Shown in pieces: positions 11,807 to 20,000 of a stretch of 64,000 nt of DNA. The position numbers and the translations under genes were made by a program. Each line of letters starts with the position of its first letter. Position 1 is the stretch's first letter. The notes under the pieces are model-generated. The model saw nothing but the letters and a program-made list of their open reading frames with translations, was not told where the DNA came from and did no database searches. Source of the DNA: Xylophilus sp. GOD-11R (GTDB lineage: Bacteria; Pseudomonadota; Gammaproteobacteria; Burkholderiales; Burkholderiaceae_C); NCBI RefSeq assembly GCF_033546935.1, contig NZ_CP137854.1:2790001-2854000 (forward strand), in the 5' to 3' direction.

Positions 11807-14017
11807 TCATAAAAGCTCGGACGCGTCAGGATTCGCCCGGACGGGAACGCGGACACTCTTCTGCAACACCGCGCGCAATTGAAAAACCTGCTCCCGGTTA
11901 TTGAACATGTGGCGGATCTTGCCGGCGAGCTCCTCCTGACGGTAGGGCTTGCTGAGCAGCGCAACGCCGACATCGAGCCGGCCGCCATGGACGATGGCGC
12001 TTTCGGTATGACCGGAGGTGAACAGCACCTCGATATCGGGCTGCAGCTGGCGCGCCCTCATCGCCAGGTCCGGACTGCGCAGCGGTCCCGGCATGACCAC
12101 GTCGGTGAAGAGGAGATCGACCCGCACCCCGCTTTCGATCACCGACAGCGCGCTCAGGGCGTCGCCAGCCTTGAGCACCAGATAACCGAGCGCGGACAGG
12201 GTGTCCACCACCGCTTCGCGCACCTCGGGGTCGTCTTCCACCACGAGAATGGTCTCGGAGCCGCCGACCGCGGTGGCCGCCGTCTCGATCCGCACCACCG
12301 GTTCGGCCCGCAAGGAGCGAGGCAGATACATGCGCACCGTCGTGCCCTCGCCCGGCTTGCTGTAGATGGCGATGTGGCCTTCGCTTTGCTTGACGAAGCC
12401 GTACACCATCGAAAGGCCCAGGCCGGTCCCCATGCCGTCAGGCTTGGTGGTGAAGAAGGGTTCGAACGCGCGTTCGATCGTGGCGGGCGCCATGCCGGCG
12501 CCGGTGTCCGACACGGCGATCATCACGTACTGCCCCGGCTTGACATCGGGTTGCCGCGCTGCATAGAACTCGTCCAGCGTGACGTTGCGGGCCTCGATGG
12601 TCAGCCGGCCCTGCCCTTGCATCGCGTCCCGGGCATTGATCGCCAGGTTGAGCAGCGCGTTCTCCAGAAAATTCAGGTCGACCAGCGTGTTCCACAAATC
12701 GTCGCCGAGCACCGTCTCCAGTTCGACCGACTCGCCGAGCGCGCGGCGCAGCATGTCGTCCATGTCACGCAGCAACCGCCCGGGATGCAGGGCCACCGGC
12801 GCCAGCGGCTGTTTGCGGGCGAAGGCCAGCAAGTGCGAGGCGAGCCGCGCGCCACGGTCCACGCCGGCCAGGGCCGACTGGATGCGGCGGGCACTGCGCG
12901 CGTCGTCGGCGGCCAGTTGCTTGAGCAGTTGCAGGTTGCTCGCGATCACCTGCAGCACGTTGTTGAAGTCGTGCGCCACGCCGCCGGTGAGCTTGCCCAG
13001 CGCTTCCATCTTCTGCGACTGCAGCAGCGCATGTTCGGCGAGCCGGCGCTCGTCTTCGGCGCGACGCAAGGCGTCGGTGCGTTCGGCGACCAGCGATTCG
13101 AGATGATCCTTGTGGCATTGCAGCTCCCGCTGCGCGCGGCACTGCTGCGTGACATCGTGCCCCTGCACGAAGATGCCCGAAACCGAGCCGTCACGTGCGA
13201 AGACCGGCTGGTAGAGCAGATCGACGAAACGCTCTTCCAGCGGCGCGCCACTCTGCCGCCGCAGGGATACCGGCTCCGCATGGCCGACAAAACGCTCGCC
13301 GGTCGCGAAGATGTGGTCGAGCACGCCTTCGAGCGACTGCCCCTCGAGTTCGGGCAGCACTTCACGTACCGAGCGCCCCAGGATGTCGCGTCGTCCGATC
13401 AGCAAGAGGTAGGCCTCGTTGGCCATTTCGAAGACATGGCGAGGACCCCGCAGCACACAGATGAATCCGGGCGCCTGCTCGAAGAGTTGCCGAAGCGCCG
13501 CCGCTTCCTCGCTCAAGGCGCGGTTGCGACGCTCCACCGCCTCCACCCGCTGGATCACCCGGTGTTCCAGCACCACGGCGTCGGCCTCTTCGCGGTGCTG
13601 GCGCGAACGAAGGCGATGGAGTTCGGTCACGTCCTCGGTGTGCTGGAGGATGCAGCCCACCTCCCCCGCTTCGTCGAAGATGGGCGTATGCGTCGCACTC
13701 CAGAAACGCTCTTCGAAGATCCGGCCTTGCGGCGTGTCGCGCCCCACGCCGTAGCGGATCAGCGGCAAGGCGTCTCGCCGCCGGTAGCGCAGCACCCGCT
13801 GCAAGGATTCGCGCAACATGAGCGAGCTCTCGTCTTCGCTGCCGTCCTCCCGCGCCGGGAAAGCCTCGAAAATATCGCGGCCGCGCAATTGCTCGATCGT
13901 GCGGTGAGTGACGTCGAGATAGGCCTGATTGGCATCGAGAATCCGGAAGTCCGGAGTCATCACCAGGTACGGATTGGGCGAGAGATCGAAGAGAGCGTGA
14001 AAATTCGAAGGCTGCAC
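11807..14017 (-). CDS. PAS-domain hybrid sensor histidine kinase with C-terminal receiver
   Basis: A cytosolic sensor kinase of 736 residues from the GTG at 14015-14017, which has GGAGC 6 bases upstream; an ATG 63 bp further upstream would intrude into the SET gene's leader. Two or three PAS domains come first (about 5-300). Then come a coiled coil and HisKA with the phospho-His in GGVAHDFNNVLQ, and HATPase motifs (NLAINARDAMQ, DTGAGM, GTGLGLSMVYGFVK). A receiver domain (VVEDD ... FTDVVMPG) ends the protein. No membrane segment is visible, so the signal is probably intracellular or diffusible. The partner and output are unknown; the receiver suggests a phosphorelay. Confidence 0.88.
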   Translation of the reverse strand: MQPSNFHALFDLSPNPYLVMTPDFRILDANQAYLDVTHRTIEQLRGRDIFEAFPAREDGSEDESSLMLRESLQRVLRYRRRDALPLIRYGVGRDTPQGRIFEERFWSATHTPIFDEAGEVGCILQHTEDVTELHRLRSRQHREEADAVVLEHRVIQRVEAVERRNRALSEEAAALRQLFEQAPGFICVLRGPRHVFEMANEAYLLLIGRRDILGRSVREVLPELEGQSLEGVLDHIFATGERFVGHAEPVSLRRQSGAPLEERFVDLLYQPVFARDGSVSGIFVQGHDVTQQCRAQRELQCHKDHLESLVAERTDALRRAEDERRLAEHALLQSQKMEALGKLTGGVAHDFNNVLQVIASNLQLLKQLAADDARSARRIQSALAGVDRGARLASHLLAFARKQPLAPVALHPGRLLRDMDDMLRRALGESVELETVLGDDLWNTLVDLNFLENALLNLAINARDAMQGQGRLTIEARNVTLDEFYAARQPDVKPGQYVMIAVSDTGAGMAPATIERAFEPFFTTKPDGMGTGLGLSMVYGFVKQSEGHIAIYSKPGEGTTVRMYLPRSLRAEPVVRIETAATAVGGSETILVVEDDPEVREAVVDTLSALGYLVLKAGDALSALSVIESGVRVDLLFTDVVMPGPLRSPDLAMRARQLQPDIEVLFTSGHTESAIVHGGRLDVGVALLSKPYRQEELAGKIRHMFNNREQVFQLRAVLQKSVRVPVRANPDASELL

Positions 14018-14022
14018 GCATT

Positions 14023-14041
14023 TGCTCCAGAAGCTGGAGCA
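14023..14041. promoter_or_regulatory. Palindrome between divergent kinase and SET genes
   Basis: TGCTCCAG-AAG-CTGGAGCA is a perfect 8-bp inverted repeat with a 3-base centre. It sits in the 79-bp gap between the GTG of the hybrid kinase and the ATG of the SET gene. One arm also supplies the GGAGC Shine-Dalgarno of the kinase mRNA, so the hairpin could mask that site. It could equally be an operator. Confidence 0.4.
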
Positions 14042-14096
14042 TTGTAGGAAGCGCCACGGCCCAAATGGAAGCGTGTCCAATCAGGAAATTCACTAC

Positions 14097-14570
14097 ATGC
14101 CCAAACCGCGTATCAGCGTCTGCAATCCCCTGCCCTCCGTCGAGGTTCGCAATAGCGACGTCCACGGCCTTGGCGTATTCGCCCAGCAAGCCCTGCCCAA
14201 AGGCGCCACCGTCGGTCTGTACGATGGAAGGCGCTACACGGCCCGCCAGATCGCCCGGGTGGACTGGGACGAGAAGCTCACCTATCTGTTCGGCCTGTCC
14301 GACGGCAGCACGATCGACGGCGGCGAAGGCGGCAACGCCACCCGGCACCTGAACCATGCCTGCGCACCGAACTGCGAGGCGGTGGAAGAAGAAGACGAAG
14401 CCGGTTTGCTGACGGTGCGCATCGTGACCTTGCGCCGCGTGAAGGCCGGTGACGAACTCTTCATCGACTACTGCCTCACCGCCGATGCGAGCGCCAAACC
14501 GGAGGACTACGCCTGTCGCTGCGGTGCCCGCAACTGCCGCGGCACCATGCTGGGTCTGGAAAGCGCCTGA
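14097..14570 (+). CDS. SET-domain protein (putative protein lysine methyltransferase)
   Basis: The 157-residue protein is a minimal SET domain with a post-SET zinc motif. It has the N-terminal G-L-G-V-F motif (residues 24-28), NHACAPNC at residues 86-93, the catalytic-type DELFIDY (119-125), and CRCGARNC at 140-147. The last motif has the CxCx4C spacing that, with the Cys of NHACAPNC, binds zinc in eukaryotic enzymes. SAM-dependent lysine methylation is therefore expected; the target in bacteria is unknown. I chose ATG 14097 because AGGAAA lies 10 bases upstream; an in-frame ATG at 14022 adds 25 residues of poor character. Divergent from the hybrid kinase. Confidence 0.85.
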   Translation: MPKPRISVCNPLPSVEVRNSDVHGLGVFAQQALPKGATVGLYDGRRYTARQIARVDWDEKLTYLFGLSDGSTIDGGEGGNATRHLNHACAPNCEAVEEEDEAGLLTVRIVTLRRVKAGDELFIDYCLTADASAKPEDYACRCGARNCRGTMLGLESA

Positions 14571-14579
14571 GGCTCGCGT

Positions 14580-15056
14580 TCAGAGGCCCCAGCGCGCCAG
14601 GGCTTCGTCGTCCGAAACGCGGGCGTCGACCCATTGCGCACCCTCGGATGTGCTTTCCTTCTTCCAAAAAGGCGCGCGCGTCTTGAGGTAGTCCATCAGA
14701 AATTCGCAGGCCTGGAACGATTCGCCTCGATGGGCCGACGTCACCGCCACCAGCACGATCTGGTCGCCCGGCGCGAGCAGGCCGATGCGGTGAATGACGC
14801 GCGCCGCGCGGATGTCGAAGCGCCGATGGGCGTCGTCGATCATCGCTTCGATCGACTTCTCGGTCATGCCGGGGTAGTGCTCCAACTCCATCGCAGACAC
14901 CTGCCCCGGCCCGCTTCGATCGCGCACGGTACCGACGAAGCTGCAGACCGCGCCCACGCCGCCATCGCCTGCGCGCAGGGCGGCGATCTCGTGGGAAAGA
15001 TCGAAATCTTCCGCCTGGATGCTGACGCGCGCCGTGGGAATCGCCGAGGTGAACAC
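14580..15056 (-). CDS. moaE: Molybdopterin synthase catalytic subunit
   Basis: MoaE is the large subunit of molybdopterin synthase; with MoaD it inserts the dithiolene sulfurs into precursor Z. The 158-residue product has the family motifs GAVCSFVGTVRD and YPGMTEKSI. The C-terminal active-site lysines are in FWKKES. It is the last gene of the hom-thrC-mobB-moeA-moaD-moaE run, 3 bp after moaD, and convergent with the SET gene. Confidence 0.95.
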   Translation of the reverse strand: MFTSAIPTARVSIQAEDFDLSHEIAALRAGDGGVGAVCSFVGTVRDRSGPGQVSAMELEHYPGMTEKSIEAMIDDAHRRFDIRAARVIHRIGLLAPGDQIVLVAVTSAHRGESFQACEFLMDYLKTRAPFWKKESTSEGAQWVDARVSDDEALARWGL

Positions 15057-15059
15057 CGC

Positions 15060-15335
15060 TCAGCCTCCGGTGACCGGCGGAAAGAAAGCCACCTCGGTGC
15101 CCGATGCGAGCATGACGTTTTCGTCCTGCTGGAGCACCTGGTTCACGGCGAGGCGCACGGCGCGATCGCGCGAAAGGCTGCTCGCCCAGGCGCCACCGCG
15201 CGCGATGAGTTCGTCGCGCAGCGCGGCGGCGGTCGGGGCGGCGGTCACCAGGGTTTCGCTGCCGACGCCGACCGCCTCGCGGACGGAGGCGAAATAACGA
15301 AGCTCGACGGTGATGGGCTGGCTGGACGGACTCAC
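15060..15335 (-). CDS. moaD: Molybdopterin synthase sulfur-carrier subunit
   Basis: This is a ubiquitin-like sulfur carrier whose C-terminal Gly-Gly is thiocarboxylated and donates sulfur to MoaE. The 91-residue product ends in PPVTGG, as required. The start is a GTG that overlaps the moeA stop codon (GTGA), which fits the family length of about 80-90. A longer in-frame reading upstream would lie inside moeA and has no similarity. It is directly followed by moaE. Confidence 0.92.
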   Translation of the reverse strand: MSPSSQPITVELRYFASVREAVGVGSETLVTAAPTAAALRDELIARGGAWASSLSRDRAVRLAVNQVLQQDENVMLASGTEVAFFPPVTGG

Positions 15336-16612
15336 GACAGCAACTCCGAGAACGGCAGGAAGCGCACCAGGTCGCCCGGTGCGATCGGAGTGGATGGCGG
15401 GTTGTCGACCAGGCCGTCGCCCCAGACCATCGAGGTCAGCACACCCGAGCCCTGGTGGGCGAACAACTCGAGTCCGCCCTGGGCGTTGCGTGCCACGCGC
15501 AGAAATTCGCGCCGTGGGTCGGCCTTGGGCCAACTGAAATGCGCAGGCGTGGGCAGCGGCTCCGGCGCGATACGGCTTGCGCCCTGCAGCTTCAGCAGAA
15601 AGGGCCGCACCATCATCAGGAAGGTAACGAAACTCGACACCGGATTGCCCGGCAAGCCGATGAAATGCGCGCCGGCCACGCGCCCATAGGCAAATGGCTT
15701 GCCGGGTTTCATCGCCATCTGCCAGAGCGTGAGTTCGCCGAGCGCCTGCACCGCGGGTTTCACATGGTCTTCTTCGCCGACCGAGACGCCGCCGCTGGTC
15801 AGCACCAGGTCGTGGCCGGACGCGGCGGTGCGTAGCGCGGCGACGGTGGCGTCGAAGCTGTCGGGCACGATGCCGAGGTCGGTCACGGTACAGCCACAGC
15901 GCTCGAGCAGGCTGCGCAGCAGGAAGCGGTTGGAGTTGTAGATGGCGCCGGGCGGCATGTCGGCCGGGGCCTTTTCCCCGGGCATGACGAGTTCGTCACC
16001 GGTGGAGAACAGCGCCACGCGTGGGCGACGCGCCACCCGCACGTTGGCACGGCCGATGCTCGCGGCGAGGCCGAGGGCGGCCGGGCCGAGCCGGGTACCG
16101 GCGGCCAGCACGATCGAACCTCGCGCAACGTCCTCGCCGGCGCGGCGGATCGCCTCGCCCGGTGCGGGCATGCGGTCCAACCGCACACGGCCATCATCCA
16201 GAACAGTGCAGTGTTCCTGCATCAGCACGGCGTCGGCACCCGCGGGCACCGACGCGCCGGTGAAGATGCGCGCGATGGTGCCGGCAGCCAGCGAAGAGGG
16301 GGCCTGGCCAGCGGCGATACGTTGAGACACCGGCAGCATCGCGCCGGGGCCCGAGACGTCAGCCAGCCGAACCGCATAGCCGTCCATGGCGCTGTTGTCG
16401 GCCGGCGGCACCTGCAGTTCGGAGACCAGGTCCTCGGCCAGCACGCGGCGATCGGCATCGAAGGTGGACACGGTTTCGACGGCGTCGTCACCCGACCAGG
16501 GCACCGCGTGCGAGAGCAGTTCGGCCAGGGCGTCGTCGAGCGCGGTCAGCGCCTTGCGGGGCGCACCGCCGGAAACCGGTTGGGCAGGAGCATTCATGGG
16601 AAAGGCTGGCAT
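15332..16612 (-). CDS. moeA: Molybdopterin molybdenumtransferase
   Basis: MoeA inserts molybdate into adenylylated molybdopterin. The 426-residue product contains the MoeA core motifs NSAMDGYAV, FTGASVPAGADAV, FSTGDEL, TSGGVSVGEEDHV and GLPGNPVS in order, and a C-terminal beta-barrel domain. It lies 13 bp downstream of mobB and overlaps moaD by 4 bp. I kept the upstream ATG (MPAFPM) because AGGA lies 10 bases before it. Confidence 0.95.
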   Translation of the reverse strand: MPAFPMNAPAQPVSGGAPRKALTALDDALAELLSHAVPWSGDDAVETVSTFDADRRVLAEDLVSELQVPPADNSAMDGYAVRLADVSGPGAMLPVSQRIAAGQAPSSLAAGTIARIFTGASVPAGADAVLMQEHCTVLDDGRVRLDRMPAPGEAIRRAGEDVARGSIVLAAGTRLGPAALGLAASIGRANVRVARRPRVALFSTGDELVMPGEKAPADMPPGAIYNSNRFLLRSLLERCGCTVTDLGIVPDSFDATVAALRTAASGHDLVLTSGGVSVGEEDHVKPAVQALGELTLWQMAMKPGKPFAYGRVAGAHFIGLPGNPVSSFVTFLMMVRPFLLKLQGASRIAPEPLPTPAHFSWPKADPRREFLRVARNAQGGLELFAHQGSGVLTSMVWGDGLVDNPPSTPIAPGDLVRFLPFSELLS

Positions 16613-16625
16613 CGGCCGATTGTCC

Positions 16626-17180
16626 TCAGCCCGAGCGGGCCGGCAACGGCGGGGTGTAACGGAAAAGTTCGACGTTCTGGCGCAACCAGGCCACGACCGT
16701 TGCCGGCTGCGACCAGTCGAGCACGGGCAGCGCGCTCGGCGCCGGCAGCGAATCTGCCTGATCGGTGCAGATGGCGATCACCTGGGCGTCGTCCGGGTAA
16801 CGCGCAGGATGGCCGCTGAAATCGGGCGACGGCGCCCGCCAGATTTCGATCTTCGGCAGATCGGCGCCACGAAAACCCTCCACCAGCACCCAGTCGAGCG
16901 TCGGGTCGAGTTCGGCGATCAGCGCATGCACCGACAACTCCTGCGGCGCGGCAAATTCACGCATCAGGGCCAGGCGACGATCAGAGGCGACCAGCACTTC
17001 GGTGGCACCCGCCTTGCGATGCCGCCAGCTGTCCTTGCCCTCGTGGTCGATGTCGAACCGATGGTGCGCATGCTTGACCACCCCGATGCGCGCCCCGCCC
17101 TGCGCGAACAGCGCGATCACCGCTTCGATCAGCGTCGTCTTGCCCGCACCGGAGTAGCCGGCAAAACCGACGACGTTCAC
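16626..17180 (-). CDS. mobB: Molybdopterin-guanine dinucleotide biosynthesis protein MobB
   Basis: MobB is a GTP-binding adapter for the step that makes MGD-type molybdenum cofactor. The 184-residue product has a P-loop at residues 8-15 (GYSGAGKT), KHAHHRFDIDHEGKDSWRHR, and the LVEGFR segment, all typical of MobB. It starts at a GTG that overlaps the thrC stop (GTGA). No mobA is seen in the window. Confidence 0.93.
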   Translation of the reverse strand: MNVVGFAGYSGAGKTTLIEAVIALFAQGGARIGVVKHAHHRFDIDHEGKDSWRHRKAGATEVLVASDRRLALMREFAAPQELSVHALIAELDPTLDWVLVEGFRGADLPKIEIWRAPSPDFSGHPARYPDDAQVIAICTDQADSLPAPSALPVLDWSQPATVVAWLRQNVELFRYTPPLPARSG

Positions 17181-18619
17181 GCGCAGTGCTGGGCGATGTA
17201 CTGCTGCACCGCCGCCATGTCGGACGGCAGGATCGTGACCCGCTTGGGCAGCGCCTCGATGCCGTCGAATCGCGATGGTCGGTCGGGCTCCTTGCCCAGC
17301 GCCTCGACGATCGTGGCTGCGAACTTGATCGGCAATGCCGTCTCCAGCACGATCATCGGAATGCCCGGCTGCACGAACGGACGCGCCACCTTCACGCCGT
17401 CCGCAGTGTGCGGATCGATCATCGTGGCGTGACGCTGCCAGGTCTCGCGGATCGTGTCGACCCGGTCGGCGTGGCTGCTGCGGCCGCTGGCGAATCCGTA
17501 TTTGCCGGAAGCGTCGCCGAAAGAGCCGTGTTCATTGAGGGCGAAGTAACCCTTGCGGCCCAACTCGTCAGAGAACAGGCGGCGGGTTTCGGCGCCGTCG
17601 CGGCCCAGCAGGTCGAAGACGAAACGTTCGAAGTTGCTCGCCTTGGAAATATCCATGGACGGGCTCGACGTTTCGTGGGTATCGGCGCTGCCGCGAACCC
17701 GGTAGATGCCGGTGCGAAAGAACTCGTCGAGCACGTCGTTCTCGTTGGTGGCGACCACGAGTTTTTCGATCGGCAGACCCATCATGCGGGCCACGTGACC
17801 GGCGCAGACGTTGCCGAAGTTGCCGCTGGGCACCGTGAAGCTCACCTTCGACGGGCTGCCGCCGACCGGCGTCGCGTGCGTCGCCTGGAAGTAGCCGGCG
17901 AAGTAATACACCACCTGCGCCAGCAGACGCGCCCAGTTGATCGAGTTGACCGTGCCGATCCGGTAGCGACGCTTGAAGTCGAGGTCGTTGGAGACGGCCT
18001 TGACGATGTCCTGGCAGTCGTCGAACACACCTTCGATGGCGAGGTTGTGGATGTTGGCGTCCTGCAGGCTGAACATCTGCGCCTGCTGGAACGGGCTCAT
18101 GCGGCCGCGTGGGCTGGTCATGAAGACCCGCACGCCGCGTTTGCCCCGCATGGCGTATTCGGCAGCGCTGCCGGTGTCGCCGGAGGTGGCGCCGAGGATG
18201 TTCAGCTCTTCACCACGGCGGGCCAGTTCGTATTCGAACAGGTTGCCCAGCAACTGCATCGCCATGTCCTTGAAGGCCAGCGTGGGGCCGTTGGACAGGG
18301 CTTCGAGGTAGAACAGGTCTTCGAGTTCGCGCAAGGGCACGATCTCGTCGGTGCCGAACACTTGCCGGGTGTAGGTGCGCTCGCAAATGCCCTGCAATTC
18401 TTCGGCGGGAATGTCGTCGATGTACAGCGAGAGCACTTCGAAGGCGAGCGCCGCGTAGCCCTTCTGGGCATACACCGCGCGCCATTGTTCGAGCGTGGCG
18501 CTGTCGACCTGCGGGTAGAACTCGGGCAGGTACAGCCCGCCATCCGGCGCCAGGCCTTCGAGCAGGATTTCGCAGAAGCGTTTGCGGTCCGGATGTCCGC
18601 GAGTGGAGAGATACAGCAT
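17177..18619 (-). CDS. thrC: Threonine synthase
   Basis: ThrC converts O-phosphohomoserine to threonine with PLP. The 480-residue product is of the long, fold-type II proteobacterial form. The PLP lysine is Lys117 in GPTLAFKDMAMQ, and SGDTGSAAEYAM binds phosphate. The ATG at 18617-18619 gives MLYLSTRG, the standard N-terminus. It is 23 bp after hom and overlaps mobB, so it forms the join between threonine synthesis and Moco synthesis. Confidence 0.96.
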   Translation of the reverse strand: MLYLSTRGHPDRKRFCEILLEGLAPDGGLYLPEFYPQVDSATLEQWRAVYAQKGYAALAFEVLSLYIDDIPAEELQGICERTYTRQVFGTDEIVPLRELEDLFYLEALSNGPTLAFKDMAMQLLGNLFEYELARRGEELNILGATSGDTGSAAEYAMRGKRGVRVFMTSPRGRMSPFQQAQMFSLQDANIHNLAIEGVFDDCQDIVKAVSNDLDFKRRYRIGTVNSINWARLLAQVVYYFAGYFQATHATPVGGSPSKVSFTVPSGNFGNVCAGHVARMMGLPIEKLVVATNENDVLDEFFRTGIYRVRGSADTHETSSPSMDISKASNFERFVFDLLGRDGAETRRLFSDELGRKGYFALNEHGSFGDASGKYGFASGRSSHADRVDTIRETWQRHATMIDPHTADGVKVARPFVQPGIPMIVLETALPIKFAATIVEALGKEPDRPSRFDGIEALPKRVTILPSDMAAVQQYIAQHCA

Positions 18620-18642
18620 GGTGTTGTTTGGCCCGAGGCCGA

Positions 18643-19962
18643 TCAGGCGAGCTCTTCCTTGCGGATACGCACGATGGGCGCCAGCACGGTCGGCAGCGCC
18701 TGCATCTGCGCCAGCGTCGCGTCCATCGTGCCTTCGCGGGTGTCGTGCGTGAGGATGATCAGGTCGGTCTGCGGGCTGCCCTCGCCCACGTCGTCGGACT
18801 CGCGTTGCAGCACCGCGTCGATGCCGATGCCGGCACCGGCGAGCAGGCCGGTCACCGTGGCGAGCACGCCGGTCTGGTCGGCGACCCGCAGGCGCAGGTA
18901 GTAGCTGGTGACGACCTCGCTCATCGGGAGCACGGTCAGGTCGCTCATCTCGTCGTGCTGGAACGCCAGGTGCGGCACCCGATGCTCGGGGTCGGCGGTA
19001 TGCAGGCGGGCGATATCGACCAGGTCGGCCACGACCGCGCTGGCCGTCGGCTCGCTGCCGGCGCCCTTGCCGTAGTAGAGCGTGGTGCCGACCGCGTCGC
19101 CCTGCACCATCACCGCATTCATCGCGCCTTCGACATTGGCAAGCAGGCGCTTGACCGGCACCAGGCTCGGATGCACCCGCAGCTCGACGCCGGAGTCCAC
19201 GCGCTTGGTGATGCCCAGCAGCTTGATGCGGTAGCCGAGCTGTTCGGCGTAGCGGATGTCGGCGGCGCCGAGGCGGGTGATGCCCTCCACGTAGGCGCGG
19301 TCGAACTGCACCGGAATACCGAAGGCGATGGCCGACATCAGCGTGACCTTGTGCGCGGCATCCACGCCTTCGATGTCGAAGGTCGGGTCGGCTTCGGCGT
19401 AGCCCAGGCGCTGCGCCTCCTGGAGCACCACGTCGAAGTCCAGGCCCTTGTCCCGCATCTCCGACAGGATGAAGTTGGTGGTGCCGTTGATGATGCCGGC
19501 GATCCACTGGATACGGTTGGCGGTCAACCCTTCACGCAGGGACTTGATGATGGGGATGCCGCCAGCCACCGCTGCCTCGAAGGCGACCATGACGCCCTTG
19601 CGCTGGGCCGCCGCGAAGATCTCGGTCCCATGCACCGCGAGCAGCGCCTTGTTGGCGGTCACCACGTGCTTGCCGGCCTCGATGGCCTCGAGCACCAGTT
19701 GCCTGGCGATGCCGTAGCCGCCAATGAGCTCGACCACGATGTCGATCTCCGGATTGGCGACCACCTTGCGGGCGTCGTCCACCACCGTCACGCCCTCGCC
19801 CACCGCGGCGCGAGCACGGGTGGTGTCGAGATCGGCCACCATGGTGATGGCGATGCCGCGACCCGCGCGGCGGCGAATCTCTTCCTGGTTGCGCTGCAGA
19901 ACGTTGAAGGTGCCGCTGCCGACGGTGCCGATGCCCAGCAGGCCTACTTGAATCGGTTTCAT
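18643..19962 (-). CDS. hom: Homoserine dehydrogenase
   Basis: Hom reduces aspartate semialdehyde to homoserine with NAD(P)H. The 439-residue, single-function enzyme has the Rossmann motif GIGTVGSGTF near residue 10, the catalytic region AGIINGTTNFIL, and a C-terminal ACT domain (from about residue 355). ACT domains mediate threonine feedback inhibition in this family. It follows the aminotransferase gene by 38 bp. Confidence 0.96.
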   Translation of the reverse strand: MKPIQVGLLGIGTVGSGTFNVLQRNQEEIRRRAGRGIAITMVADLDTTRARAAVGEGVTVVDDARKVVANPEIDIVVELIGGYGIARQLVLEAIEAGKHVVTANKALLAVHGTEIFAAAQRKGVMVAFEAAVAGGIPIIKSLREGLTANRIQWIAGIINGTTNFILSEMRDKGLDFDVVLQEAQRLGYAEADPTFDIEGVDAAHKVTLMSAIAFGIPVQFDRAYVEGITRLGAADIRYAEQLGYRIKLLGITKRVDSGVELRVHPSLVPVKRLLANVEGAMNAVMVQGDAVGTTLYYGKGAGSEPTASAVVADLVDIARLHTADPEHRVPHLAFQHDEMSDLTVLPMSEVVTSYYLRLRVADQTGVLATVTGLLAGAGIGIDAVLQRESDDVGEGSPQTDLIILTHDTREGTMDATLAQMQALPTVLAPIVRIRKEELA

Positions 19963-20000
19963 GAAAATCTTGTCGAGGAAAAAGGGAGAGCCGGGAAGAT

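Noticed and set aside
13362-14357. ATG at 14078-14080 as start of the hybrid kinase
   Set aside because: It would run into the SET gene's leader; the GTG at 14015-14017 has a good ribosome site and begins just before the first PAS domain.
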